Shown here: positions 1 through 11,700 of the stretch, in pieces
How the letters are laid out: each line of letters begins with the position of its first letter
Numbering within the stretch: position 1 is the first letter of the stretch
The notes under the pieces: model-generated
Databases searched by the model: none
Told to the model about the DNA's origin: nothing
The model's input: only the letters and a program-made list of their open reading frames with translations
Translations under genes and position numbers: made by a program
Assembly: GCA_020912385.1 (NCBI GenBank)
Contig: CP087211.1
Coordinates: forward strand, 248,001-312,000
Length of the DNA stretch: 64,000 nt
Direction of reading: 5' to 3'
From: Neofusicoccum parvum
Taxonomy: Eukaryota; Ascomycota; Dothideomycetes; Botryosphaeriales; Botryosphaeriaceae

Positions 1-1
1 T

Positions 2-881
2 GTCCGTCTGGAGGAGACGCGCAGGAAGATTGCCGAGAAGGAGCTGGAGGCCGCCAAGAAGCTTGATGAGCTTGAGCGGACTGTGGAGAAATACAACTCG
101 CTAGGCTACCAGATTGGCGTGATCCCCGCCACTGCTCCCAAGGCCAACGGCGCAGACTTTGAGCTGGTGTTGACCCTCAGCGAGGCGCCCTTCAGCTCGT
201 CACAGATGGACAGCCAATCCGACCGGTTACTCACCAGCACGGGCAACGGCTACCAGTACCATGACCTGCTCAACCTCGACCCGAGAAGAGACCTGAAGAA
301 CGCCATCCACGGCTTGAAGAAGGACATCCGGGACCGCATGATCTCGGCCCAGGAAGCCGACTTCGAGAACCACGAGATGCTCGACAAGGTCAAGGAAGCC
401 ATGGACGACAAGCTCTCCGAGGTGGAGGCGCTCGGCCACCGCGTGCGCGCCGCCGAGGAGGAGTTCGAGAAGACGAGGGAGATCACGACGGCGCAGAAGA
501 TGGGGTCGGACACGCAGATCGAGCGCATGGAGAAGGAGCTCGCGAAGATGCGGGCGGGCCTGTCGGAGAGCGTGCAGCTGATGGAGCAGCGCGAGATCAA
601 CACGAACATCGAGTGAGTTTGCCAGTCCCTGGGTCTCGGGAGTCTTTTGCTAACGCGGCGTCCGCAGGTACGAGCAGCTGACCATCCGCGCCTCCGACGT
701 CCGCGAGCAGCTGCACACGGAGACGGAGCGCATGATCAACGACGTCGTCAAGTTCAAGGTCTACATCCAGCAGAGCTTGGAGGAGTACGAGACGTTTGTC
801 GAGGACTCGTTGACGAGGGAGTCGGATGACGCGCAGATGGAGGGGATGTACGACGAGATGGAGGGGGTTGAGGAGGCGTGA
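2..881 (+). CDS. NDC80: Kinetochore protein NDC80, C-terminal part (5' end outside window)
   Basis: This is the C-terminal coiled-coil half of the NDC80/HEC1 subunit of the NDC80 complex, which links kinetochores to spindle microtubules in the nucleus. The frame is open from base 2 and reads into a diagnostic block ([13 protein letters not shown], from about base 89) that follows a basic/acidic coiled coil. It then continues through more heptad-rich helix to an acidic tail ending GVEEA. One intron lies at 613-667 (GTGAGT...CAG); splicing completes a GAG codon and keeps the frame to the TGA at 879-881. The N-terminal calponin-homology domain is beyond the window edge. Family assignment rests on the conserved block plus the coiled-coil layout. 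Confidence 0.9.
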
Positions 882-2308
882 GTGTGTCGCAACGCTTGTT
901 GATGTGTCTGTTTCTATACTCCGGAGTGATTGGGGTTGCGGACGGTGGCTGGCTTTGGTTATATATCATGACGTTGGGGGTTCTTGGCGTAGGGTGTCGT
1001 GTGTTGGGATGCCTGGGGCGTCGTGGATTTGGGATGAGATACCTCTTCTGCCTTGACTTCTTAATGATGACGGATTGATCTTTCTGTTTTGAATCGTGTT
1101 GCGTAATTGGTTGTTTATCCTCTTGGTGGCTCAGTCTAGGTGTGGTGGCGTTAGGGTAATGATGTCGTCGTCTTCATGAAGTTGAAAGAAGTTGTGGATT
1201 GACAGATGATAGTAGTATAGAAGGGGCACCATTTTCTGTTTGCATCTTAATGAGTCTGTATCGTCATTCGACTCGAAGATGCTTGTTACATCTTCGTGGT
1301 TTTTATTGTTAATGGGACTAATATTATTATACGCGAATAAAACTTTCTTGTCAATCAATTCTCTGCATGAAAAGCACAGCCATATCTAGCAAGGAAGTTT
1401 TACCAGAATAATCGGATGTCACTCCGTGTTAGCAACGGCTTCGCCGGGCATTATACCATAGACGTACGCTTCTCAAACAACGCCAAAGTGATTAAATCTT
1501 CTTTTTATCTCTTAGAGACCTTGTGCAGAACGAAAGGCGTGCAGGTGCCCACCAAAATCTATACTTAATGACCTTCCCGCAATTAACGTAGTCTGAGTCC
1601 AAGATAGCCCTTCCTAGTTTACAACAGGCGGCGCATGCGATAATAAACGTCAAAGGTGGCGTCGAAGTTTGAGCCCTGGTCTTGTCTATCGTTAGCAGCC
1701 CTATTGACTCTGAAACTATTATTAAAGTGCCTCGCATCTATCAATTCAACTTCCGAGACCGTGCGCAGTGAATTGAAGTCGTTGATATAGGCGAGCGCTT
1801 GGGAGTCTAGCATGAGAAGCATCACTGCTACGATTTATGCTCATACGGTACAAATCAAAGCACAGCCATTCTCGAAACGATGCCCTAGTGATATCGTCTA
1901 TTGTCGAATTCTACCAGAGTGTCTCGGTGCAAATGATGCTAGTAGAATATTTCACATCCAGTTGTTAGGCGTGAACACTAATGGTCCGGCAGCTGGAAAT
2001 TGGGCACTAATTGGGGATGCATGGAGAATGGGTAAGAGCCCTGTGTGTTGAGAGAAATTCTTATTACCGCCAGGGATTCAAAACTAGGATAAAGGGCGTA
2101 ACTTCCCTTTATTCTACTTAACATGGCTGTGCAATTGGTTGTTTGTGCTCGGAGATTGAGCTCGGATGCGGTGGCGTCAGAGCGGCGACGTCAGACGACG
2201 TCGCTCACCGGAGCTCTCTTTCCTCGCGTAAACAACATGTGAAAGCTCCACGCTCAACCACACCATCCGCAACCCTCCCTCAACCCACACCGGGCACGAC
2301 GGCTCACC
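882..2308. other. Intergenic region, AT-richer, no gene seen
   Basis: About 1.4 kb between NDC80 and the seipin gene. All frames are short or broken, and 1100-2120 is visibly AT-richer than its surroundings. The only structure I see is a pair of related stretches near each end (listed separately as a repeat). The last 150 bases before 2309 are GC-richer and pyrimidine-rich, as expected for the seipin promoter and leader. Confidence 0.6.
1101..2200. repeat. Imperfect direct repeat arms about 1 kb apart
   Basis: The arm at 1103-1172 and the arm at 2131-2200 share AATTGGTTGTTT exactly. About 38 bases later both have GGTGGCGT, followed by a similar GTC-rich stretch. The spacing between the two shared blocks differs by only about 2 bases between arms. 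The left arm is more T-rich. It may be a diverged duplication bounding an AT-rich insertion. The match is too weak to name an element. Confidence 0.3.
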
Positions 2309-3791
2309 ATGGCCGCCTCGACCACCTCCGATGACGACGAATACGTCAAAGGCATCCTCCAGATCGCCAAGGTACGCTTCAACCACCTCTCCGCCCCTCC
2401 CTGCCTCCCTTCCCTCCCCACCAACCCGCCGCCAACCCACGACAACAGGAAAAAGCCCTCTACCCCCTCCACGCCGCGACCTCCAAGCCCGCGCGCCGCG
2501 CCTACATCCAAACCGCCCTCCTCCTCGCCGGCGCCTGCGTCCTCTTCTCCCTCGCCGTGACGGCCTACTCCGTCTTCTACTACGCCTACATCCCCACCCG
2601 CGGCTTCTCCGTCCCCGTGCACCTGCAATTCGACCACCACCACGCTGGTGCCGCCGCCGATGGGCCGCAGTCCTACCGGCACCCGTGGGGCGCGGCGACG
2701 GGGCTGCGCCGCTGGCTGGTCAGCGACCAGGCGTACGACGTGCGCGCCGAGCTGGCCCTGCCGCGCTCGCGCGCTAACCGCGACGCCGGCAACTTCATGG
2801 TCGAGCTGGCGCTGCTGGGGCCCGCGGCCGCGCGTGGCGGGACGCGCGTCGGCGATGGCATATCTGCGTTCGCGGCCGCGCCCGCCGACGGCGAGGGGGA
2901 GGGGAAGGAGGTGCTGGCGGTGTCGCGGAGGCCGGCTTGTCTGACGTGGTACAGCGATGTGGTAGAGGGAGTGAATAAGGCGATGGAGATGCCGTGGTAT
3001 GTGCTGGGGTGGCGGCGGGAGGCGGAGACGCTGGTGGTGGGGATGATGGAGGGGGTGAGGTTTGAGCGCGGGTGGAGGAATTTGCCCGAGGGGGTGAGGG
3101 TTGAGGTTAGGGCGGTGGAGAGGTTGCAGGTTTATGGGGTGAGGGTGGTTTTTGAGGCGAGGTTGGCGGGGTTGAGGTATGCTTCTTTGATCTTTCCCCG
3201 TGCTCTCTGTATTTCTGCACGAGGGGGGAAAATGCGGCGTCCGAATTGGGGTTGGTTTGCTAACGGAGAACCAGGTATATCATGTACAATTGGCGTATCA
3301 CATCGGCCCTCGTCTTTACGACGGCTTTCTGGGCCGTAGAGATGACCTTCATGATCCTGGCCTGGGTCGCGCTGTCCAACATCTTCGCCCCAGCGTCTCC
3401 CAGGACCAAGCAGGAAGGCAAGCCCGAAGACGAGACGGATGTCAAAACTGAGGGCGAAACGGAGACGGATCTGCCCGATCTCTCGGACACGCCACGCACG
3501 TTCCCGACGTACGCCGGGCAACCGTCGCTGCGTTACGAGTCTCCCCGCGTCAAGAGCGAGGAGGAGGATGAAGCAGCCGGTGGAGTGTCGGCGGACGTGC
3601 CGCCGGTGGGAGGGCAGGGTCAAGAGGCCGACGATGAGGATGAGGATGCGGATTTCGTGCTCGACACGGCTGGCCGGCACATGGACCGCGACTCCGGGCT
3701 GGGGACGAGCATGGAGAGCGGGCAGGAGAGGAGGGAGGCGGTCAGGAAGCGGAGGTCGGGGCTGTTCAGCTCGGGGAGCAGGAATCAGTAG
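2309..3791 (+). CDS. Seipin-family ER membrane protein
   Basis: A 435-residue homologue of seipin (yeast Sei1/Fld1), an ER oligomer at ER-lipid droplet contacts that controls droplet formation. Three exons: 2309-2371, 2449-3176 and 3275-3791, all with GT..AG introns and matching phases. Topology fits the family: a short cytosolic N-terminus, a membrane helix around residues 35-58, and a lumenal domain opening with YIPTRGFSVPVHLQF. That domain contains the family-typical LALPRSRANRDAGNFMV stretch. A second helix (about residues 270-292) is followed by a long acidic cytosolic tail rich in Glu, Asp, Ser and Pro. The tail is longer than in yeast, as is common in filamentous fungi. The start is the first ATG in good context (CACCATGG). 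It converges on the gene at 3867-5153, with only 75 bases between stop codons. Confidence 0.88.
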
Positions 3792-3866
3792 ACAGGCATG
3801 ATACCCATACAAAGCCGTAGAGCTTCTTCTTTTCAAGCAGTATATAGTCTTACACTAATCAATCAT

Positions 3867-5153
3867 TCACTCACCCCCACTCCCACTCCCACCACCGCCA
3901 CCACCGCCAAACCTCTGCCTCGCCAACGCCCTCAGCATCTCCATAGTCTTCTCCTCCTTGGCCCGATGCTCCGCAAACTTCTCCTCCCTCTCCGCCGCGC
4001 GCGCCCGCAGCACCTCCTCCTTCCTGATATCCCTCTCACTCTTCTTCCGCTCCTCCTCCCTCTTCCTTGCTCTGAACTCGTCCACCCCGTCGCCTCCGCC
4101 CATCAGGTCGCGCTCCCCAATCTCCTCCATCTCGCCCGGCGCCTTTGCATCGCGGAACGCCCGCATCGCGTCCGTCGTCTCGCGCCGCTTCTCGAGCTGG
4201 CGCTCACGGCTGCCGGGGTCGGCGCGGGGCACCATTTCCTCGAGGCGTTCCTTCTGCAGCGCGCGGTCGGCCTTGCGGAGGGCGCGCATGTGCGCGAGGC
4301 GGTCGGCGGCGTCGTCGGCGTTGAGTTCTGTTGCGGCACGGTCAGCGCGGCTCGTTCGTTCCACTTCCCTCGCACGCCCGTTCGCAAACGCACCATTCCG
4401 CATATCCAGATCCTCCAGCCGCGGTATCGCGGGGCCAGACTTGCGCGACGACGACGCCGCCGCAACGAACCCCACCGCATCCCCCGGCAGCGCGGCGGGG
4501 CCGAACTCGTCGTCGTCGTCGTCGTCGTCTTCGTCCTCCGAGCCGTCCGCGTCCGCCTTCTCCTCCGCCCCCCGCCGCGCCGCGCCGCCGTAATCGGGCG
4601 AGCTCCTGCGGCGCCCCCGGCCCTCGGCCTCCCCTGCAGGCGCTCCGTTCTCGGCGGCGGCCGCGACAGCCCTCTCCAGCGTGGCCGGGTCGTACCAGCC
4701 CTCTGCCAGCTCTCCACGGTTCCTCACGAGCGTCAGCCGCAGTCCCCTCCGCGCACACGAAAACGAGGGTTGGGAGGGGGAAAAGGTGCGGTCCAGAACT
4801 CACCACTTCCCGACAAAGCTCTTCCACCGCCCCTTCGCCTCGTCGCCATCCAGGTCCTCCAGCACCAGCTGCTTCTGGATGTCGAGGTACAGCGCGAACA
4901 TGGGCGCGTGGGCCGCGTAGTCGCGCTTGGAGAGCGGGCGCGCGTTGAGTGGGAGGGGCGCCGCGGGCGCCGTGGCTGCGGGCTTCCTGTGCTTGGGCGA
5001 GCCGTGGTGGCGGCCGTGGTGGTGGTGGCGCCGGCTGCTGGTCGTGCCTGGCGAGCGCGTGCGGTGGTGGCGGTCGCGGGACGAGCGGTGGGGGGAGCGC
5101 GTGCGCGAGCGCGTGCGGCGGCGGCGGCTGTCGTGGTGGTGGTCGGTCGGCAT
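3867..5153 (-). CDS. RS-rich, coiled-coil nuclear protein of unknown function
   Basis: A 401-residue protein from two exons (5153-4804 and 4722-3867; intron of 81 bp with GTGAGT donor). The first 60 residues are Arg/Ser/His-rich like an SR-protein tail. A short conserved-looking block follows (WKSFVGKWNRGELAEGWYD, spanning the splice junction), then an acidic run with GPAALPGD. The C-terminal half is highly charged and predicted coiled coil, ending in Gly repeats. Similar fungal proteins are often labelled HEL117-like, but I see no helicase motifs here. GPALPP-type splicing-associated proteins share the acidic-GPxxP style. A nuclear RNA-processing role is inferred from composition only. A 492-codon open frame on the opposite strand is a GC-bias shadow. 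Confidence 0.7.
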
Positions 5154-5521
5154 GGTGGGCTGGTTGGGTGGTCGGTGGGGGTGGAGGGAGGAATTGTGTC
5201 TGGGGTCGCGAAAGAAAGCTCCGGGGCGATGATGCGGGTGCGCGTCGATCCCGCGAAAGCTTGGCGGGAGGCATAATCTTTTTTGGCTGCTCGCGGAATT
5301 GGGTTGCAGAAAGTATGTTCTTTTTGGTTTGTGCTAATATATAATACATGAAGTTCATAATGCTGTTCTTCCCTGACAGCGGCGGTGTCCTGTCCCATGC
5401 AGGTAGTGAACGGTGTCCTTACGACAACAGCAGACCCTCAAGGCCAACGACCGCCAATATCCACAACCACCTTCGGGCCGGCCTACATGATTACAACGTG
5501 GCTGCTTGACACCTCCTAAAC

Positions 5522-6317
5522 TCAACCCGAGAAGGCAAGCGCATGCCTCTTCCAGCCGTCGCCCACCTGCTTGCCGCTCCACTGCGAGCAGTCGACCTCC
5601 TCGGCCGTGCCCTGCGCCAGGCCGATGTCGTCGCCACCAAACACGGCCTTGGACGCGCCCGAGTCGATGCACAGGTCGAAGTTGACGTTGGCTCCGTACG
5701 AGTTGGTGTCCGACAGCGTCTTCATCGAGCAGACCGAGTTGCCGGAGGCTGCGGGAAGTGCCGAGTCAGCAAGTGAAATGGTCGCTGGTGATCGCAATAC
5801 CGCGACGTCGTGGTGCAAAGAGTTCGACGGCGACAGCCGGGCGGGCTGGGTGAGATTGCGAGATCGCCGCTCTCTCGTCCGTCCCGTCCGGAGGGGACTG
5901 AGGGTTCGGTGGGAGGTGTGGGGGTGAAGAGAAGGGTGCATCGCTTACCAGGGCAGAGGTTGTCGACGCGGACGACAACCGACTTGCCGGCGCCGCTGAG
6001 GGCGTTGCCGGAGCTGTCCTTCTCGGCCGTCAAGGCATAGCATTTGCCGCAAGCAGGGCCGGCGCCTTCGCTGGGCCCAACACCGTACAGGTTCTGAGAG
6101 ACGGCGGCCGTATAGCCAGGCTGTGCTCGAGTCTTAGTGGACATGTTGTCGTGCGGATTGGGAGGATGCTCACGTCGAAGTAGTAGCCGCAGGCGCCGGT
6201 CTTGACGCAGTTGCCGGAGCCGTTGTTGTCACTGGAGCCATAGGCGGTCATGGTGGCCTTGTAAGCGTTGGCAGCGCCCAGCGCGGCGGTAAAGAAAACG
6301 AGAGACTTTCCGAACAT
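5522..6317 (-). CDS. Secreted GH45-like / expansin-like double-psi beta-barrel protein
   Basis: A 180-residue protein from three exons (6317-6174, 6120-5949, 5748-5522), all junctions in phase. It opens with a signal peptide of about 18 residues (cleavage after GAANA). The mature part starts YKATMTAY and contains GYTAAVSQNLYG, CGKCYALT, VVVRVDNLCP and VNFDLC. These blocks line up with GH45 endoglucanases of the Trichoderma Cel45A type. Cysteines are plentiful and there is no cellulose-binding module or linker. In GH45 the acid is the Asp of the HFD motif; here that Asp is kept as NFD. The base region (TRYYD in Cel45A) reads TAYGSSD, so hydrolase activity is uncertain and an expansin-like loosening role is possible. 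Likely acts on plant cell walls. Confidence 0.78.
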
Positions 6318-6961
6318 GGTGACGGCAAAAACAGAGAACGATGGACAGTTTAGGGAGTGTGGTCCGGTGCAGAACCCAATGCTCGACGAGCGAGCGGGTG
6401 CTTAAATACGTGCATGCGCCCCTCCGCACTCGTCCCTGACTGAAACGGGGCAGCCATTTCCGACGTCATGCGTGGAGCCCGCGTATTTGGATGTTTTGGC
6501 AGCGTCCGCAGGGCCTGGACTGACGGAGCAGCGATGAGTGGTGGCCCTGATGCCCGGTGCGCCGCGGATCGCGTGGTCGGTGTCCCGTTTCGCAATCAAA
6601 GTGATGCCCTGGCGCTGTTTCCGGCCAGACCACGAAACAACAAGCTTCGCCGCCGCCCGCCAAGGTTGCCGCCACAGTCCCTGCAAGGCAATAAACAAGC
6701 TCGTTTCAGGTGCTTTTGTCGCCTGTCGCCTGGCGGGTGGCGCCTCAGGCCGGCGGCGGGATGCGCGAGGGCAAGCGCCGGGGCGATCTGCCGTCGATCC
6801 ATCTGCACAGCAAACCTTACTGTGCCTTGGGCAGGCCGTCGAGGGTCTTCGCGGCGTGCGAGGAGGCGGAGTGTGGTCGATATTAGAATAGGTGGATATA
6901 GGTCAAGGTTCGACCGAACAGCCTCGCGCGAGATCCCAGTGGACGCAGGCGATGTTTAACT
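6318..6961. other. Intergenic region, promoter of the GH45-like gene
   Basis: No convincing gene. The part next to 6317 holds the promoter and leader of the minus-strand GH45-like gene. The remaining open frames have no recognisable content. Confidence 0.6.
6401..6408 (-). promoter_or_regulatory. TATA-like box of the GH45-like gene
   Basis: Reads TATTTAAG on the minus strand, about 85 bases before the ATG at 6317. Position and sequence fit a core promoter TATA element of a highly expressed secreted-protein gene. Confidence 0.45.
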
Positions 6962-7453
6962 TCAGTCGCTGTCTACCTCTCCTCTTGGCCTTGTCGCGGA
7001 GTCGGACCGCGCCATCTTGCGCAGGACGGACCAGGCCTTGCCGCACTGGTGGTCGTCGCTGAAGCCGCATCGCTTCCACGCGCCTCTGTTCATCACCTCC
7101 ATGGTGAAGGCTTCGGGCGGCTGGGCTATCAGCATGCGCCGCCACGACGCGGTGCGGCACGACAGCAGCCGGTCTCGCCATTCGCCTGGCTCTTTGATGT
7201 GCAGCCAGCCGTTTTGATCCCGGCGGAACCTGAAACGCTGCACGAGTAGGGGATTCAGCCCGTAGACGTCCACGCCACGCCAGTCCGGCACGAAGAAGAG
7301 GCAGCGCTGCAGCTTGGTCGACCCCAAGACCACCGCCCGCCACTGCTGGCACGTCTGCTGCGCCGCCAAGAGGAGGTCGGCCATGGGAAGGAACGAGAGG
7401 ATGAGCTCGAGCAGCTCGGTGCAGTTGAAGACAATGTCGGCGGCGCTGTTCAT
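6962..7453 (-). CDS. Small F-box protein
   Basis: A single-exon 163-residue protein. Residues 14-45 form an F-box: LLELILSFLPMADLLLAAQ, then a QTCQQWRAVV stretch matching the helix that contacts Skp1. It continues with LQRCLFFVPDW, a continuation often seen in short fungal F-box proteins. There is no LRR or WD40 substrate domain, so the target cannot be guessed. The expected role is as an SCF ubiquitin-ligase adaptor. The last residues are basic and end EVDSD. Confidence 0.72.
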   Translation of the reverse strand: MNSAADIVFNCTELLELILSFLPMADLLLAAQQTCQQWRAVVLGSTKLQRCLFFVPDWRGVDVYGLNPLLVQRFRFRRDQNGWLHIKEPGEWRDRLLSCRTASWRRMLIAQPPEAFTMEVMNRGAWKRCGFSDDHQCGKAWSVLRKMARSDSATRPRGEVDSD

Positions 7454-7829
7454 CTCGAGAGTCGGGCAAATTGCTGGAGGAGCTGGGGCAAGCTGGAGAA
7501 GAGCAGCGGCAGGGGTTTTGAGTGGGCAGAGGCTGCGCGCCTGCTCCAGGCATTGAGGAGCGGAGTGGTGTGTTGGGCGAAAGGGCGAAACTACGGATTA
7601 GGCTGATCAGCGTCTCCGCCCTGCCGCCCGCCGATTCCGTCGGCCCAGCAAACTCTCTCCTCTACCACGTTTCACGCTGCTCTCTGCCCCGCGAGCCCGC
7701 AGTCGACAAACCCGTGCTACGGCGGCCACAGCTTGGCATTGCAGCTGGCTACGCTATGGTACATGTGCCCCGCACCGTGTCCTGGAGACGCCGCCACCGT
7801 TCCGTTACCCGGCACATTGCCCCGAGTCC

Positions 7830-8284
7830 TCACGCTTTCCCGTCTTCATTGCTGGCATGGCTCGCCCCCTTCAGATTCCTGCAGTTGCTACAAGAACTTG
7901 TTACTGCTCAGTTCTTTGCCTCTCCATTGGGGAGCTTACCTGCAGTGGTCGCATTGCACGAGGTTGAAGCTGTTTGAGCAATGCTGGCTGCTCTGGCATG
8001 ATTCGCAGTTGCTACAGTTGGAGCAATTGTGACAGTCGGTGCAGTTGGAGCAGTTGGAGCAGTTCGTGCATCCGACGCAATTGCTGCAATTGCTGTTGCC
8101 GTCCTTGTCCATGCGTTTCACTTCGGCACTGTACAACAGTCAGCAAGGAGCCTTGAGCTGCTGTCGCATGCGCTTCCACTGACTACGAGGGCGGGTCGGC
8201 CGTTTGCGAGGACGATTGACCCATCCTGCGAAATGGCTGGCAGATGCACTTCCCACACTTGTGCACGACTCCGTAGAGTATCAT
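7830..8284 (-). CDS. Small cysteine-rich protein with a Cys-X-X tripeptide repeat
   Basis: A reconstructed 111-residue protein from three exons: 8284-8187, 8128-7940 and 7878-7830. All junctions are in phase; the last intron has a GTAAGC donor, the first a weaker GTAGTC donor. An N-terminal CGKCIC cluster is followed by a middle segment in which cysteine recurs every third residue for about 30 positions, mostly as Cys-Ser/Thr-Asn. There is then a looser CESCQ part and a C-terminal CDHC. No signal peptide is evident. The strict period of three suggests a regular helix or a metal-binding array. I do not recognise the family. An alternative upstream ATG at 8348 reads a different frame, but it sits before the expected transcription start given the TATA box at 8367-8374. 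Confidence 0.5.
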
Positions 8285-8366
8285 AGAACAAATCAATTGC
8301 CAGGAAAGGTTGGACGGTTGAAATCCCAGTTCTGGTAACTTTGTTCATTTTCGTCCGTCGTTGCTG

Positions 8367-8374
8367 CCTTTATA
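8367..8374 (-). promoter_or_regulatory. TATA box of the cysteine-repeat gene
   Basis: Reads TATAAAGG on the minus strand, 83 bases before the ATG chosen at 8284. This supports an expressed gene here and favours that start over the ATG at 8348. Confidence 0.45.
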
Positions 8375-8783
8375 CACTACAGAATGCGGAGAAGATAAGA
8401 AAGAGAGATATCCGAGTGAGAGGTGCGTCATTGCCGGTCATCAGAAAACGAAATGCGAGAACTGTGCCGCCTGTCTGTTGATGGCTGATGGCGGTGGCGC
8501 AGCGGGGGAACCATAATCATCCTTCCATTCGCAGTATCCCTCCCAAACGCGGCAAGAAGGCTGGCCAGACTCCAGGTATATCGAGGGCGCCGTCCGAATC
8601 GAATTCTCAGAATTCCATGCAGGATGACGCCCGGGCTTTTCGACGACACCTATCAGTGGTGTGGCCGAGGAAACACAAGTCCGCAGCCCTCTCTTTACCC
8701 GACCAATCAGTCACATAACGACGCTCATTCAGAACACAGCGTCTCTTCCAGCCCCCATTCAGCCACCACCGTCTGGCCCCTCA

Positions 8784-11700
8784 CTAAGCATACGTCCCGA
8801 TCCTCGGCCCAAAATACTCGCCAGACGGCAGCTTCAACCGCGTGCACGTCGAGCTCTCGCACCCCGAGTCCGGCGAGTTGCCCCACCAGTCAATCGCGTA
8901 GCCATGATACTCGACCGCGAAGAAAATGATAACGGCCGAGATAGCAATCGCCGTCGACAACGCCGCCGAAAGCACGTAGTTGTACTTGGCCCAGAAGTTG
9001 AGGTAGCGCCTGCGGATGTAGACCATGCTGAGCCAGCCGGGCAGGACGGCCGGCCACATGTACGCGATGTTGTACTTTAGGACGAAGTCAGTACCGGTAG
9101 GGTCTTTCTGATGAGGGGAGACAGCGGAGGACGTACAGGGGACCACAAGCTCCCGCCATTGAGAAGGGGGATCGGATGCGCACGACGGAACCAGTGGGTC
9201 TTGGGCAGCCGGCGCTGGATCAGGAAGAAGATGATTGGGACGGCGGCGCCGACGGGGAAGGCGGAGAGGAGCGCGGTGTACTGGCCGCCTTTGCCGAAGA
9301 CCTTGCGAGCGCCCATGCTACCGAACAGGACGGCGGCGGTGAAGTAGGTGTTGACGCCGGGGCAGGTGAATTTGTCTTTCTGATCACTGGGGTGGACGAG
9401 CAGGTTAGTGGACCGGGAGTACGAGGCGTTTGGACGGCTGGCTTACGATTCGCAGATGTCGTGGATGTTCCGCATCTGGAAGTTCATGACGCCGGTGCAG
9501 ACAAACGCCGATACCAACGTTGCCGCACACTGGGCCCAGAATGTGGTCCGAGGAGGAATCTTCACGTAGTGCGCAAGCTTCAGATCATTGGCGAACGCCA
9601 ATGCATGGGCGGTGGTGACATAACTGGGATTCGGGGTGAGCATGGGGAGTGTGGGGTACGTGCTAGCAGCTTACCCGTAGCATTTGAAAAAGTTCATTGC
9701 TAGAGCGTTGCCAGGCAGCCAGGCTCCGCCGATGAACTCCGCGAGATAGCTAATAGAATCGTTGGTCAGGGTAGGATAAGACATGGGCGGACGTTGAGCT
9801 TACTTGTACTCGACATCTATCCCAGTGGTTGCTTTGATGATTCCTGTAGGGATGACAAAGACAAGGGCGAGGCCGATACCAAAGAAAACGACACCAACAT
9901 TGGTCTGCGAGCTCACTCAGCCTTCGTTTCTCTCAGATAATGGAACAGACTACTCACGTAAGTTGGCCAGCCTGCTACAGCACCAACGCCGAGAACGATG
10001 GCAAAAACATTGAGTATGGCGTACCACCATTCAGGAACTGCAGCAGAAGTTAGCGAGGACCACAAAAATGAGGGAACACACATGCCTTCTTTGTACGCAG
10101 CCATCAACTTTGTATGAATATCCTTGAACTCTTCGGCCGTTTTCTTGTAGCCCCGGAAGAGACTGCGGAACCCCAACGCGATATCCTGGCGATGATACAT
10201 GATCGCGTAAGACACAGCCGCAGGATACACGGCGAACGCCCACCAGTACATAGTCAAACTGCTTGCTGCAAGGTAGACAGGCGAGTATGCTTGGTACTTC
10301 TCCTCGTCCAGCCATCCACGGTCGTCCAACACGGCAGAAACGTTGTAGGACTTGGCGTAATGATTGAACATCGAGTTCGTGTTGATAGGGAGGTAGCCAG
10401 TGTGATACGTGTTCGTGTAGTACAAGCCGATAAGTGTGATACCTCCAAGGAAGCAGCCGATAAAAGTGTTCAACGTGACGGCAAATGGAATGACCAGTGG
10501 ATCGATGTTGTGAGTGGCCACGTTCCAGTCAAAGGTAGGCAATGGATTGAACCCGAGGCCTTTCTTGACGCCGGTGATGGCCGTCAAGTTGAAGTTCTCT
10601 GGGGCTATCCACGCTATCCAGTTGAAAAGGCTAAGGGCGGCAAAAATGTAGTTCGGAAACCAGAAGTAAACGAACATCAACGCAAAGGCGTAGGAAAAAA
10701 GTCTGAACCTGGAAATGTTGTACAATCTCTTGAAAGGGCCGGGTATAGCATGATTTGTCTCTTGAAAACCAATATGTTAGTGTCAAAGTATGAGAATAGT
10801 AACGGAGAGGCCATACCGTTGTGTAGGGAGCTATTGAGAGCGATGGTGACCATTGTTTTCGGCCACAGACAGTATGACGGATAAACCAAGAACTTCCTAC
10901 AAAGCCCAGCCAACCCGTATCCTGAAATTGAAGCACATGTAAGTTTGCATTCCAAGAAATGCAGATAAGGACCATACCCATGAAATCCGTAGACAGAGCC
11001 AGCAATATCTGGTATGCAAAGGACCCGGCATATTTCTGATCGAAGTATCGGTCCAGAAACTGCGTAAAGATAATGTACCTTGAACTGGGCAGGGTCTTGC
11101 CTACACTCGCCATGATCGAAATAAGCATGTGCTCCTTCTTGTTGAACGGTCCGGGGTTCAGTCGGAGACGATATCCGAAAAAGGTGAAGGCCACGTCGGG
11201 GAGATAACGCTCCGCTGCCTTTCCAACCGGATAACTGAGCAACTGCACGACTGGTGCTTCAAGGAAAATCGACGGTTGCCGAACGCTAAAAAGCTGGTTG
11301 ACAAAGGCCAATAAGATAACAAATCCAAGGCCAATGACCCATGCGCGAATGGTTGAACACGGAAGTTCCGGGTCGTCATGATTATCTACCACAGCTCGGA
11401 CCTCGGCGTATGGACTGTTGGTTGTGAGGAGTGAAACTTCGAGCTTAGTTTCTTCGATGATCGAGGCGTGCTTTTCTGGAGCATCGGTGATTGAGTGGTC
11501 CTCCAAAAACTCATGTAGTCGATTAAGGGCTTCCCTGGGGAAGTTCGGATCATACTGGTGCTTTTCGAAAAGCTGACCAGCGAGCTATGAAGAGTCAGCA
11601 GTCGCATCAGATGCTCGAAGAGTTTGCAGATACTGACCTGCTTTGTCTCCTCCAAACTCAAATTTTGCGCGTACTCTTGGGCGGCAACAACCTCCTCCAC

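Noticed and set aside
3798..5276. 492-codon plus-strand open frame
   Set aside because: It lies antisense to the RS-rich gene, whose minus-strand model has proper splice sites and sensible composition. The frame is low-complexity Arg/Pro/Val produced by GC bias.
8118..8348. 76-codon minus-strand frame starting at ATG 8348 as the cysteine-rich gene's first exon
   Set aside because: Its ATG lies too close to the TATA box at 8367-8374, and I found no good donor in the right phase. The ATG at 8284 gives a Cys-rich exon with matching phase.
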